Assembly: GCA_009773165.1 (NCBI GenBank)
Contig: WOUZ01000005.1
Coordinates: 1-64,000 of the forward strand
Length of the DNA stretch: 64,000 nucleotides
Direction of reading: 5' to 3'
DNA from: Bacteroidota bacterium
GTDB lineage: Bacteria > Bacteroidota > Bacteroidia > Bacteroidales > F082
Shown: positions 36,672-45,700 of the stretch, piece after piece
How the letters are laid out: each line of letters begins with the position of its first letter
Numbering within the stretch: the stretch's first letter is position 1
Translations under genes and position numbers: made by a program
The notes under the pieces: generated by a model
The model's database searches: none
Seen by the model: the letters and a program-made list of their open reading frames with translations, nothing else
Told to the model about the DNA's origin: nothing

Positions 36672-36675
36672 ACTT

Positions 36676-37233
36676 ATGAACGACATCACCGGCATCATAC
36701 TGGCAGGAGGAAAAAGCAGGCGTTTTGGCACAGATAAAGCCTTCGCCCTTTTTCGGGGAAGGAAGATGATTGAATACAGCATCGCTGCTCTGCAAAATCT
36801 TTGCAACACACTCGTTATCAGTGCTGGAAACGAGAACTACATGCAGTTTGGATTTCCGGTTGTTGCTGATAATTTTCCTGAAGGAGGCCCGCTCTCGGGT
36901 ATGGAAGCATGTATGAAAGCTTTTCCGGCAAAGGCATACCTTGTTTCAGGCTGCGACACCCCATTGGCTGACAGCGCACTTTTCAAAACACTGCTTCAGG
37001 CTTTAGGGTATTATGATGCTGTCGTTCTCACTGATACTTCGGGAAAACCTGAGCCTTTGCTTGGCTGTTACAGTGCCTCCTCCTACCCTGTCATCCTCGA
37101 TGCCCTCAAAAACAAACAACATAAAGTGCAGGATGTACTGAGTCAGCTTAATTGCCTCTATCTGAAAGCTACCGACCCCACAGCTTTGGCTAATATAAAT
37201 ACCATTCAGCTTTTCGACAGCCTTCAACTTTGA
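36676..37233 (+). CDS. mobA: Molybdenum cofactor guanylyltransferase
   Basis: A 185-residue nucleotidyltransferase. The GTP-binding signature is ILAGGKSRRFGTDKA (residues 8-22), the middle motif is EGGPLSGMEACM, and the metal Asp is in VSGCDTPL. MobA joins GMP to molybdopterin to make the bis-MGD type cofactor. The length is normal. No other moco genes or molybdoenzymes are in the window. The neighbouring minus-strand gene is divergent. Confidence 0.9.
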   Translation: MNDITGIILAGGKSRRFGTDKAFALFRGRKMIEYSIAALQNLCNTLVISAGNENYMQFGFPVVADNFPEGGPLSGMEACMKAFPAKAYLVSGCDTPLADSALFKTLLQALGYYDAVVLTDTSGKPEPLLGCYSASSYPVILDALKNKQHKVQDVLSQLNCLYLKATDPTALANINTIQLFDSLQL

Positions 37234-37255
37234 AGCTTTAACTGTTATCTTCAAA

Positions 37256-37460
37256 ACCCGTAAGTTTTCAGGTCAAATCCTCTATTTACAGAAATGTTGA
37301 TTTGTTGATTTGTTGATTTGTTGATTCGTTGATTTGTTGATGGCTGGTTTAGATGGTTGAGAGGTTTAGGGTTGGCACGTAAAATCCAAACTTTTGAATT
37401 TGCTAACGCCTAACTCCTAACACCCATAAAGTTGATTTGTTGATTCGTTGATTTGTTGAG
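37256..37460. repeat. Interspersed repeat with TTGATTTG tracts
   Basis: Five 8-bp TTGATTTG-type units (37297-37336) and three more (37432-37455) flank a block with GAGGTTTAGGGTTGGCACGT. The same arrangement, including the leading TTTTCAGGTCAAATCCTC, recurs at 46812-47110. It is part of a 1.2-kb gene-free repeat island (37234-38408). Confidence 0.75.
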
Positions 37461-37528
37461 GGCTTACGCCAGCCAATGGCTAAAGCTTTCATTGTGAACG
37501 GAAGAATTAAATCTCTTGAATTAATCCC

Positions 37529-37603
37529 CAATCAAAGCTGAACCACAACCCTAATCCCGGGCTGGGTGCGTGAGCCAGCGCGATTAGCGGGCCGGCGGCA
37601 GGC
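37529..37603. repeat. GTGCGTGAGCC-type repeat
   Basis: The block AAGCTGAACCACAA, then GGGTGCGTGAGCC and GCGCGATTAGC, recurs in diverged form at 38281-38351 and partly near 52107. Short frames read through it in both directions, but they are repeat text rather than genes. Confidence 0.6.
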
Positions 37604-37783
37604 AGAATGAAAAAACGACAGGAAATCTTGCAAGGCAGCGCCGCCCTCAAAGCGGTGCTGTTTGTAAAGTATAATGCTTCAAAAGTCCCAGCCGAAGAAA
37701 AAATGCTCTGCCAAACCCAACCAAAGGAAGCAGGTAATGCATTGTGCTTAACAGGAACTTGCATAGATTTCCGTCGGTTTTTC

Positions 37784-37845
37784 ATTGTGGGCAGGTAGCG
37801 TTAATCGCGATTGATCTTTGGTCCTTTCCATCAAGGGAAAGGACA
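37784..37845. repeat. Short repeat, copy 1 (TTAATCGCGA block)
   Basis: CATTGTGGGC, TTAATCGCGA and TGGTCCTTTCCATCA recur in the same order at 52242-52290. Confidence 0.55.
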
Positions 37846-37878
37846 AGAAAAGGATCAAGTTTTACTTCTTTATGAGAG

Positions 37879-38190
37879 TTGATCTGTTGATTTGTTGATT
37901 TGTTGATTTGTTGAGGGCTTGCGCAAGCTAATGGCCACAGCCAATGGTCAAAGCTTTCATTGGGAACGGAAGTCAACAGGAATTAATTGACATCCGGTCT
38001 GGAGACCGAAATGTTGCGAGAGCGTAATTGCAAACTACAGTGAACGAGGCAACTGCGATAAGTGTTTGCTAAAGTTAAGGATATTTCGCTCCTATGGAGC
38101 TTAGGATTTTTTATATGGCTTTTTTATAAATATTTCGCTGCGCTGCAGCTGTGATATGATTTCGCAGTTAACAGGATTTGTTGCACTGTG
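37879..38190. repeat. Structured interspersed repeat (GGTCT-GG-AGACC family), copy 1
   Basis: This starts with TTGATTTG units (37879-37910) and contains the palindrome CGGTCTggAGACCG (37995-38008). A GTAATT/AACTAC hairpin, CTGAACGAGGCAA-like text, and two TATTTCGCT blocks with small palindromes (GCTCCtatGGAGC) follow. Copies recur at 47111-47350 and 50005-50255. Confidence 0.7.
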
Positions 38191-38280
38191 CAACAGATTC
38201 TGGCCTTAGGCAAAAGTACCAGCCAAAAGCTAAAAGCCAATAGCCCCAGCTACACTTCAAACACCAAACATAGATCACCC

Positions 38281-38351
38281 ACCCCATTCCAAGCTAATCC
38301 ACAACTCAATCCTGGAATGGGTGCGTGAGCCCGCGCGATTAGCAGGCCTTG
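38281..38351. repeat. GTGCGTGAGCC-type repeat, copy 2
   Basis: This is a diverged copy of 37529-37603 with AAGCTAATCCACAA and GGGTGCGTGAGCC then GCGCGATTAGC. It ends 57 bp before the LytTR regulator stop. Confidence 0.6.
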
Positions 38352-38408
38352 AAACTTGGCCATTGAACAACTTTGAACAAACCTGTTACTCATCACTTAT
38401 AAAAGCAC

Positions 38409-39167
38409 TCAAACCCAACACAGATCAAAAGCATGAGCTTTTTCCCTGGCAATGCTTACTTCTTTTGTGAAGCTGTTGTTTTCGAGTAAGGCGATATGTT
38501 TTTTACGGTCGTAGCGGCGGACAAAACTAAGGTTGATCAGGCAGGAACGGGATGCACGAAAGAACTTGCCTTCAGGCAAAAGTCCTTCTGTATGTCCGAT
38601 GTTTTGGGTGATAAGTTCTTCGCGGCCTTCAGTTAGAATGACCCTGGCATAATTACCTTCAGCCATCACCGCCATCACCTCCCTGGGTTCGATAAGGATG
38701 AATCCTGTTCGAGTGTTTAGTCGCAACCGGTGGTCATGTAACAGTTGTTTTGCCAGCAATTCCAACTGTTGATCAAGCGCAGGAGGCGATTGTTGTTGCG
38801 ACCTTATACGCTCAAATACCTGCCTGAGCAGCTCCGGATCAACAGGTTTCAGCAAGTAGTCAAAAGCTGCAAGTCTCAATGCCTCTATAGCAAATGCATC
38901 GTAAGCGGTGACAAAGACGACGCTGCCTGTAAAAAGGCGGCGCTGCAGCTCTCTGGCAACTTCAATGCCACTCATAACCGGCATGTGTATGTCGAGAAGC
39001 ACCACATCGGGCTGAGTGGTACTAATTAGCTGCAGTCCGGCAAGTGCACTTGCAGCTGACCCAACCAATTTGACATCAGGTATCTCACGCAGTAACTGCT
39101 CTAGGACGAAGCGCGCTTCGGCTTCGTCATCAATTATAACGCAGGTAATTTGGGTTGTTTTTGTCAT
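38409..39167 (-). CDS. LytTR-family response regulator
   Basis: Receiver domain with IIDDEAEAR, phosphoacceptor D59 (VVLLDIHMP), VTAYDAFA and YLLKPV. The LytTR DNA-binding domain follows (RLNTRTGFILIEPREVMAVMAEGNY, then FFRASRSCLINLSFV). It follows the propeller-type kinase by 3 bp and is its partner. Its probable operator is the set of 21-bp phased repeats at 42537-42590, in the divergent region beyond the kinase gene. Confidence 0.92.
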   Translation of the reverse strand: MTKTTQITCVIIDDEAEARFVLEQLLREIPDVKLVGSAASALAGLQLISTTQPDVVLLDIHMPVMSGIEVARELQRRLFTGSVVFVTAYDAFAIEALRLAAFDYLLKPVDPELLRQVFERIRSQQQSPPALDQQLELLAKQLLHDHRLRLNTRTGFILIEPREVMAVMAEGNYARVILTEGREELITQNIGHTEGLLPEGKFFRASRSCLINLSFVRRYDRKKHIALLENNSFTKEVSIAREKAHAFDLCWV

Positions 39168-39170
39168 GGT

Positions 39171-42100
39171 TTATGATTGCTTTAAATGATGCCTGTAACT
39201 GAACCCATCTGGAATTATCAGATCCACATGTGTCCCGGTTGCATGGCCCTTATCGTCGATCAGGTCGGTTATTTGCCAGCTTATCTTCTTTTGGTTTTGT
39301 TCGTTGAAATGGTCGGTATAGCGCTGAAGGATGTTGAGCCCCATTCCCGTACCTGCTGTTTTAAGTTCCAATGCACGGGCACGACCTATTCCATCATCTT
39401 CGATGCATATTTTAAGACACTTTTGCTCCTTCAATAGGGTGATTTGAAGAAAACCAGGACTTGTTTTATGCATCAAACCATGCTTGAGGGCATTTTCTGC
39501 AAATGTCTGAATACACATACGGGGTACTTCCATTTGCATGTCAATAGTTGAGGGAATCTCAATGGAATAACTGAAGTGTTCTCTGAAACGAAAATGCTGA
39601 ATATCGAGGTAGTCGCGCACAAAACTGATTTCACTTTCGAGGCTGCGGGTAAGTTTATCGTTGTTTTGAAGAATGGAGCGCATCAGTTGCGAGAGCTTTA
39701 CAAAGTAAGTGTAGGCCACGTTCTTCTCCTCCTTCAACACGGCAGCAGCAATGGAGTTAATAGCATTATAGGTGAAATGCGGGTCGATCTGATTTTTGAT
39801 GCTGAGCAACTGAAACTCTGCAATTTTCCTTTCATTCTCCTGGAAAGCCAACTGTTTCTTCCTGCGTTCGTTTGTCAAACCAACGCCACCAAAAAATAAG
39901 ATGGCAGCAGCCAATAAAATTCCTGAAACCTTGAACCAAATGGTTTGGTAAAAGATTGGTTTGATGGTGAATTTATACACATGCTCCTTCGACCAAACAC
40001 CGTCGGTATTGGCTGCTTTATAAAAAAGCGAGTATTCACCCGGTTGAAGATTGGTATATACGGCATCACTTTCATGATCGGGAGATGACCATCCTTTATC
40101 ATAGCCCTCCAGAAAATGGCTGTAGGTAACCCCATCCGGATCGCGCAGACTTACGGCAGTAATGTCAAACCGGATGTTTTTCTCGTCTTTCGCATAATAA
40201 AAAACAGGATGGTACATTTGATCTCTTTCGAGTGGATTCCAATTCATTTTTTCATCCATCAGCGAAACAGTACCGATATAAACTTCTGGCGGAATGGTAT
40301 TTAAGTGAAGTTGGGCTGGATCGATGCGCACCACACGGTCGGAGTTGGTCAACCAGTAATAACCCTTAGTATCCCTGTAAAAACCGTTTTGTCCGGGCTC
40401 GATGGCATGATACCCTTTGTCGGGGCCTATTGACATAATACTTACTTCTCCCGTTTGATAAAAAGTTTTAACATTGAACATCAGTAAATCGCTGATGGTG
40501 CCAATGAGCATGGCGGAGTCGCCTACCATTGCCAACGAAAGCACAAGCTTGTCAAGTTTTGGATGTTCAATCTTAAGAAAAGATTCATAGTTATAAAAGA
40601 ACAATCCCTGCGGATTGCCAATCCAGATATTATCCAGACTATCGCGCAATAAGGCGTTGCCACCATGTGGAAAGGACATCTCAGCATAAGGCAGATGTCG
40701 AATTTCGTTGTTTTGAAGCAGGCTGATACCGTTAAAACCAGCAATCCAGATGCGACCTGAGCGATCTTTCACCACTGATGTGATGGACTTGCTTTTTCCA
40801 TTGCCCGGCTGCACATCCCAATGTTCCTGGACACCATTGAGTAGTCTGAACAAGCCTAAACTCGTTCCAACGTAGATAGAGGCGTCATTCGGGTCTTCAT
40901 ATACATAAAAAGCCGTATTAAACTTTTCAGATTTTATTGCCTGAAAAAACTTAGTTCCATCGTAACGTAAAAGGGTTCTGAATGTCACCGGAAGGTAAAC
41001 GTCTCCGGATTTTGCCCGCAGACTTCCCATATAAAATTGGTGCGGAATATTTAGATTGGTTTGGGATCTGTATCTTTCCATTGATTTGAATTGACCATCG
41101 TGATACATTTGCAATCCTTTATCGTAAGCACCAAAAAGCATATTGCCATGCTTATCTTCCGAAACTGACCAGATGTAGTCACTGATTCCTCCAGGCCGGG
41201 GGATAAAATTTAATATGGCCCTCGAAGTGTTTCGAAAAAGACCTTTTTCGGATCCTAACCAGAGGTTTCCCTCACGATCGACCAACATTTCTATGATGAT
41301 CCCATGATCAAACGTTTCTTTAAATACCCTTTCTTTTTCCAAAATCACTAATTTCTGATTTTTATTCTCGCGGTAAATAATGCGTCCATCCCGATCCACT
41401 GCAAAACTTTTATTCTCCAATAACGCTTGAGGGATACCTTCGGAAGGTATAAGATGAATTTCATCACCCGTGATTCTGCCAAATTGCGCATCGAAACACA
41501 CATATAGCTCACCGTCCACTCCCCTGGCGAAAGATTCAACTGCTTCAAATGCATCGGCTATCTTTTTCATTTTTCCAGCCCTGATTGCATGAATGCCCCA
41601 TTTGCCTGAGCCAGCATAAAGGGTGTTGGAAGGAAAGTCGTAAATTATAGTGATCAATTCGTTCGCAAATTTATCATTCGATAATGGATTTGGATCAAAA
41701 TAAGTCTCCATTAACAGGTAGGTCTTTCCGTCGAAATAATACCCCTCCAATTGATTATATTGATTGGTGAGATAAATGAAGATGCTGTCGCCCTGTTTCA
41801 CTACCGGGGGAAACAATGACATTCTGGACTTGAAGATTTCCGATGGAAAACCAGAAATTGCCGAACCATCATAAATAGCAAGGCCACCCCTTGTTAACAA
41901 CAAAATCCTTCCGGCAGAATCCTCACTAATATTATCAACAAATGACTCCGGCAAACCATCCTGAATCGTAAAATTTGTAAAATGTTTCCCATCAAAACGG
42001 CTTGCACCTAATTTGGTACCTACCCACAGATGTCCTTTGCTGTCCTGAAAAAGCGCAGTCACCTGCATCTGCAGCAAGCCTTCGCGGGTGGTAAAGTGGT

Positions 42101-42179
42101 CGTAATGCAGTTCTTGTGCTGTTCCTTTGAGCTGGAACAGAAGGATGATCAAAACTGCTATCAATCCGCTTTTATTCAT
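39171..42179 (-). CDS. Propeller-type LytS sensor histidine kinase
   Basis: About 1002 residues. A signal peptide (GTAQ) is followed by a periplasmic two-domain beta-propeller of Reg_prop repeats (LFQDSKGHLWVGTKLGASRFDG, DREGNLWLGSEKGLFR and others, residues about 25-630). A Y_Y_Y domain, one membrane helix (VSGILLAAAILFFGGVGL) and a PF06580 kinase core follow, with H801 in IDPHFTYNAIN (the usual PHFLFN is altered to PHFTYN). The HATPase has FAENALKHG and DDGIGRARA. Unlike the hybrid kinases of Sus loci, the regulator is a separate LytTR protein. It probably senses an extracellular ligand. Confidence 0.9.
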   Translation of the reverse strand: MNKSGLIAVLIILLFQLKGTAQELHYDHFTTREGLLQMQVTALFQDSKGHLWVGTKLGASRFDGKHFTNFTIQDGLPESFVDNISEDSAGRILLLTRGGLAIYDGSAISGFPSEIFKSRMSLFPPVVKQGDSIFIYLTNQYNQLEGYYFDGKTYLLMETYFDPNPLSNDKFANELITIIYDFPSNTLYAGSGKWGIHAIRAGKMKKIADAFEAVESFARGVDGELYVCFDAQFGRITGDEIHLIPSEGIPQALLENKSFAVDRDGRIIYRENKNQKLVILEKERVFKETFDHGIIIEMLVDREGNLWLGSEKGLFRNTSRAILNFIPRPGGISDYIWSVSEDKHGNMLFGAYDKGLQMYHDGQFKSMERYRSQTNLNIPHQFYMGSLRAKSGDVYLPVTFRTLLRYDGTKFFQAIKSEKFNTAFYVYEDPNDASIYVGTSLGLFRLLNGVQEHWDVQPGNGKSKSITSVVKDRSGRIWIAGFNGISLLQNNEIRHLPYAEMSFPHGGNALLRDSLDNIWIGNPQGLFFYNYESFLKIEHPKLDKLVLSLAMVGDSAMLIGTISDLLMFNVKTFYQTGEVSIMSIGPDKGYHAIEPGQNGFYRDTKGYYWLTNSDRVVRIDPAQLHLNTIPPEVYIGTVSLMDEKMNWNPLERDQMYHPVFYYAKDEKNIRFDITAVSLRDPDGVTYSHFLEGYDKGWSSPDHESDAVYTNLQPGEYSLFYKAANTDGVWSKEHVYKFTIKPIFYQTIWFKVSGILLAAAILFFGGVGLTNERRKKQLAFQENERKIAEFQLLSIKNQIDPHFTYNAINSIAAAVLKEEKNVAYTYFVKLSQLMRSILQNNDKLTRSLESEISFVRDYLDIQHFRFREHFSYSIEIPSTIDMQMEVPRMCIQTFAENALKHGLMHKTSPGFLQITLLKEQKCLKICIEDDGIGRARALELKTAGTGMGLNILQRYTDHFNEQNQKKISWQITDLIDDKGHATGTHVDLIIPDGFSYRHHLKQS

Positions 42180-42199
42180 GATTATGGCCTGGTTATGAG

Positions 42200-42207
42200 C
42201 AAAGTTA
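42200..42207 (-). promoter_or_regulatory. Candidate promoter for the LytS/LytTR pair
   Basis: TAACTTTG on the minus strand matches TAnnTTTG, 20 bp before the kinase ATG. A TTG lies upstream with a short (15-nt) spacer. Confidence 0.4.
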
Positions 42208-42536
42208 ACAAATGTTTCTTAACAAGCGTCCTTTCTAAAAAAAGGAGATTATTTAGCAAAACACATTCATCCCTTGGCTATCTGCAGCAACGATAATTCT
42301 TCTCTCATTAATCACACGAATATCAGCCTTTCGCAGAATGCCAGATTTATAATTTACATCTACCTAACACACATCAAATCAGATTTTTAAAACCCAAAAA
42401 AAACACCCATATCAAACAATAAAATGACATTTCAAACTTTAACTTCACTTTTCATTTAATTATTTAGGCGATCAAGGAGTTTCGCTGATCCATGAATATC
42501 GGTATGGGTGGTTTTAAAAACAATTCAACAAAAAAA

Positions 42537-42590
42537 ACCATTCGTCATGAAAAACAGACCATTCGTCCGTAAAAATAGCCTTTTCGTACA
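42537..42590. promoter_or_regulatory. Three 21-bp-phased direct repeats, candidate LytTR operator
   Basis: TTCGT occurs at 42541, 42562 and 42583, exactly 21 bp apart. The first two copies share ACCATTCGTC and an AAAAA stretch (17 of 21 bases). The third is weaker (CCTTTTCGTAC). LytTR proteins are known to bind pairs of short direct repeats spaced two helical turns apart. The site lies about 150 bp before the giant C10 protease gene, upstream of a near-consensus TATTTTTA (42640), and in the gap shared with the LytS/LytTR genes. Confidence 0.55.
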
Positions 42591-42736
42591 ATAAGTCTAA
42601 TTCCTAGTAGATTAGCTGAAATAATTCAAAAAACCTCTCTATTTTTAACAGAAATTAAGAAGGTATGATTGAATTCTTTTCAATTACCACCTGCCAACAA
42701 TCTATGTATGAATCAGATCACCCATAACCTCCCTGC

Positions 42737-45700
42737 ATGAAAAAATCAATCATCCTTACCAGCCTGTTTTTCATTTGCATGTTAGGATATTTATCAGCCG
42801 AAACGGTCAAAGAAGATAAAGCGCGGGTAGCAGCCGAAAACTGGTACCAGCATTATGCGCCTGAAAACAAGAAGTCAGCATTGGTGGGTAGTTTTTCAGA
42901 GTTCAAATACAATGGGCGAACAGCTTTCTATATCTACAATTTTGATCAGGGTGGTTTTGTGCTGGTGTCGGCCAATGATGCAGTGATGCCTGTATTGGGT
43001 TATGGTTTTGAGCATTCGGCACCTGAGGAAATTACGAATGAATCAGTAAAAGGATGGTTTGATAACTATGCTCGGCAGATTGATACGGTTTTTGTGCTGA
43101 AGCTAAAAAATGAGGAAATGACATCCAAGTGGATGGAGGTGCTTGAGAATAGGATCCCTGTAAAAAATGGCAACAGTGTGGGGCCGTTGCTGACAACTAC
43201 TTGGGATCAAGGATGGCCGTATAATGAAATGTGTCCTAGCGATGCAGGTGGACCTGGAGGTCATGTATGGATTGGCTGTGTAGCAACAGCTATGGCTCAG
43301 ATCTTGAAATATCATAACTATCCAAGCCAAGGTTTGGGAAGCTATGGTTACCAATGGGGATCTTATCCCTATACTGGTGCTGATTTTGGTGCGACGACTT
43401 ACAATTGGAGTAATATGCCCAATAGTATATCTACATCCAACCTGGATATAGCAACTATCATGTACCAAACAGCTGTATCTTGTAAATCTATGTGGGGAGC
43501 TGGAAGTACTGGCGTAGGATATTCTAGTGATAGTGATCCTATGACAAGGGCATTTGTGAATTATTTCAAAACTGCCTTTTCTACAATACACTATGTAGAG
43601 AGTCAATACTACACCACGACCGAGTGGAACAATCTTATCCAAGCAGAACTCACTAACAATCGCCCGGTTTATTATCGTGGTGATGGAGTAGGTAGTCATG
43701 CCTGGGTATGTGATGGAGTCGATGCTTCTAATATGTATCACTTCAACTGGGGTTGGGGAGGTATGTACAATGGTTACTTTGCTCTATCAAATATTAATCC
43801 AGGAGGCTTCAACTTTACAAGTAATCAACACGCCATCATAGGGATCAAACCCAACGATGGTAGTACATTGGTCACAAACACTACATGGTCAGGTAACGTA
43901 AGTAAATCAACGAATGTTGCTGTACCTGATGCTATCACTTTGACTACCAGTCCTGGAGCTGTAATAAACTTTGCACAAGATTGCAAATTACAGATATGGG
44001 GCAAACTTACTTCCATAGGCACATCTAGCAACTATGTCCGGTTTACAGCTGTAGATACGACTGATGGTTGGTTGGGTATCAAGTGGGATAATAGTCATAT
44101 GGATGGAACCGTAATGGCAGACAATGATACTTCCAAACTGATCTATACTCAGGTAGAGTATAGTGATGAGCATGGTATATTTTGCCAATACTATGGCAAA
44201 ATCCTGATAGATCACTGTAAGATCAACAATAATGATGCTTACAATGGTGCTGGAATTTCTGTATGGTATCAAGCTATCAATATTAACAATACAGAAATTT
44301 ACAACAATCATGCCACAAATAGAGGGGGGGGTATTTATTTATCTAGTGACGATAATCTGTCAGTTACTATCAGTCAAAATGACATCCATGACAATTTAGC
44401 AGATATTAGTGGAGGAGGTATTTATATGATTTGTTATGAAACTATTGTAATTAAAAATAATGATATTCATCATAACCAAGCAGTAAAAGGTGGTGGTGGT
44501 GTTGTTAGCGGTCTAACAGGACCAAAATTAATAAACAATAAATTCTGTAACAATTCTACTGTTGGTGATGGTAAGGGCGGTGGATTATATATTGAGAGCT
44601 GTTCACCCCATGTAGTAAACAATCTGTTTGCAAACAATACAAGAGGCGGACTCTATATCACTACCAACTCTAACCCTCTACTCCTAAACAATACCATATC
44701 CAACAATTCTCACCCCTATTATGGCGGAGGAATCAGGATAATGTATAATTCCAATCCTAGCTTAAAAAATACTATCTTGTATGGGAATACTGCTCCTGAT
44801 GGAAGTCAGATATCCTTGGAAACGACGGATTGTGACCCGCTCTTTGACCACTGTGATATACAAGGTGGTGTAGGTGGATTTGGTGGAGTGGGCGCAGGTA
44901 GCAATTATACTATCGCCAACTATACCAACAATTTAGAACTCAACCCTGTATATATCTCTCCATCTGGAGGTGCTGGTAATGGATATGATGGATTAAGTGC
45001 TAATTGGCAGTTACAATCCACTTCACCATGTATCAATGCCGGTGATACTACCGGAGTAGGCAATTTATTGCCTGTGCTGGATCTGGGAGATAATCCAAGG
45101 ATTAATGGTGAGATTGATATGGGGGTGTATGAGTATTGTGGACCTGGTCAGCCATCTGCTATAGCGGGTATCACTATTCTTTGTCAGGGAGCTGCCCAAG
45201 AATATTCAGTTACGAATGTTTCAGGAGTGACATACACATGGGCTGTTCCGCCCGGTGCTAGCATCACAAGTGGCCAAGGCAGCAATACCATCACGGTAGT
45301 TTTTGGCGCAGTAAGTGGGAATGTTTCAGTAGTTCCGAGCAATTTGTGTGGAGATGGCATGACTAGGGTACTTGGCGTAACTGTAAGTACACTACCTGCA
45401 CAGCCAAGCATTATCAGCGGGAATAGCAATCCTTGTGAGGGAGCTACTCAAAGCTATAGTATAACAGCAGTAACAGGTGAGAGTTACAACTGGACTGTTC
45501 CAAGCGATTGGAGTATTGTTAGCGGACAAGGTAGTAGTTTTATTGCTGTTGCAGTCGGTGCTAATCCCGGTAATATCACTGTAACACCCAGCAATAATTG
45601 CGGCGTTGGAAGTTCAAGAACACTGGCTGTGACGGTGAATCATGCGCCCAACCAAGCAAGTGAGATCAGCGGAAATATTGCTCCATGCCAAGGCGCAAAT

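Noticed and set aside
37507-37798. Overlapping open frames on both strands (about 92 and 63 codons) in the repeat island
   Set aside because: They lie wholly in repeat text that recurs elsewhere, have no signal peptide or domain, and run antisense to each other.
42541-42587. Reading the TTCGT repeats as a short CRISPR-like array
   Set aside because: Units are only 21 bp with no true spacers, and no cas genes are present; spacing fits a regulator site better.
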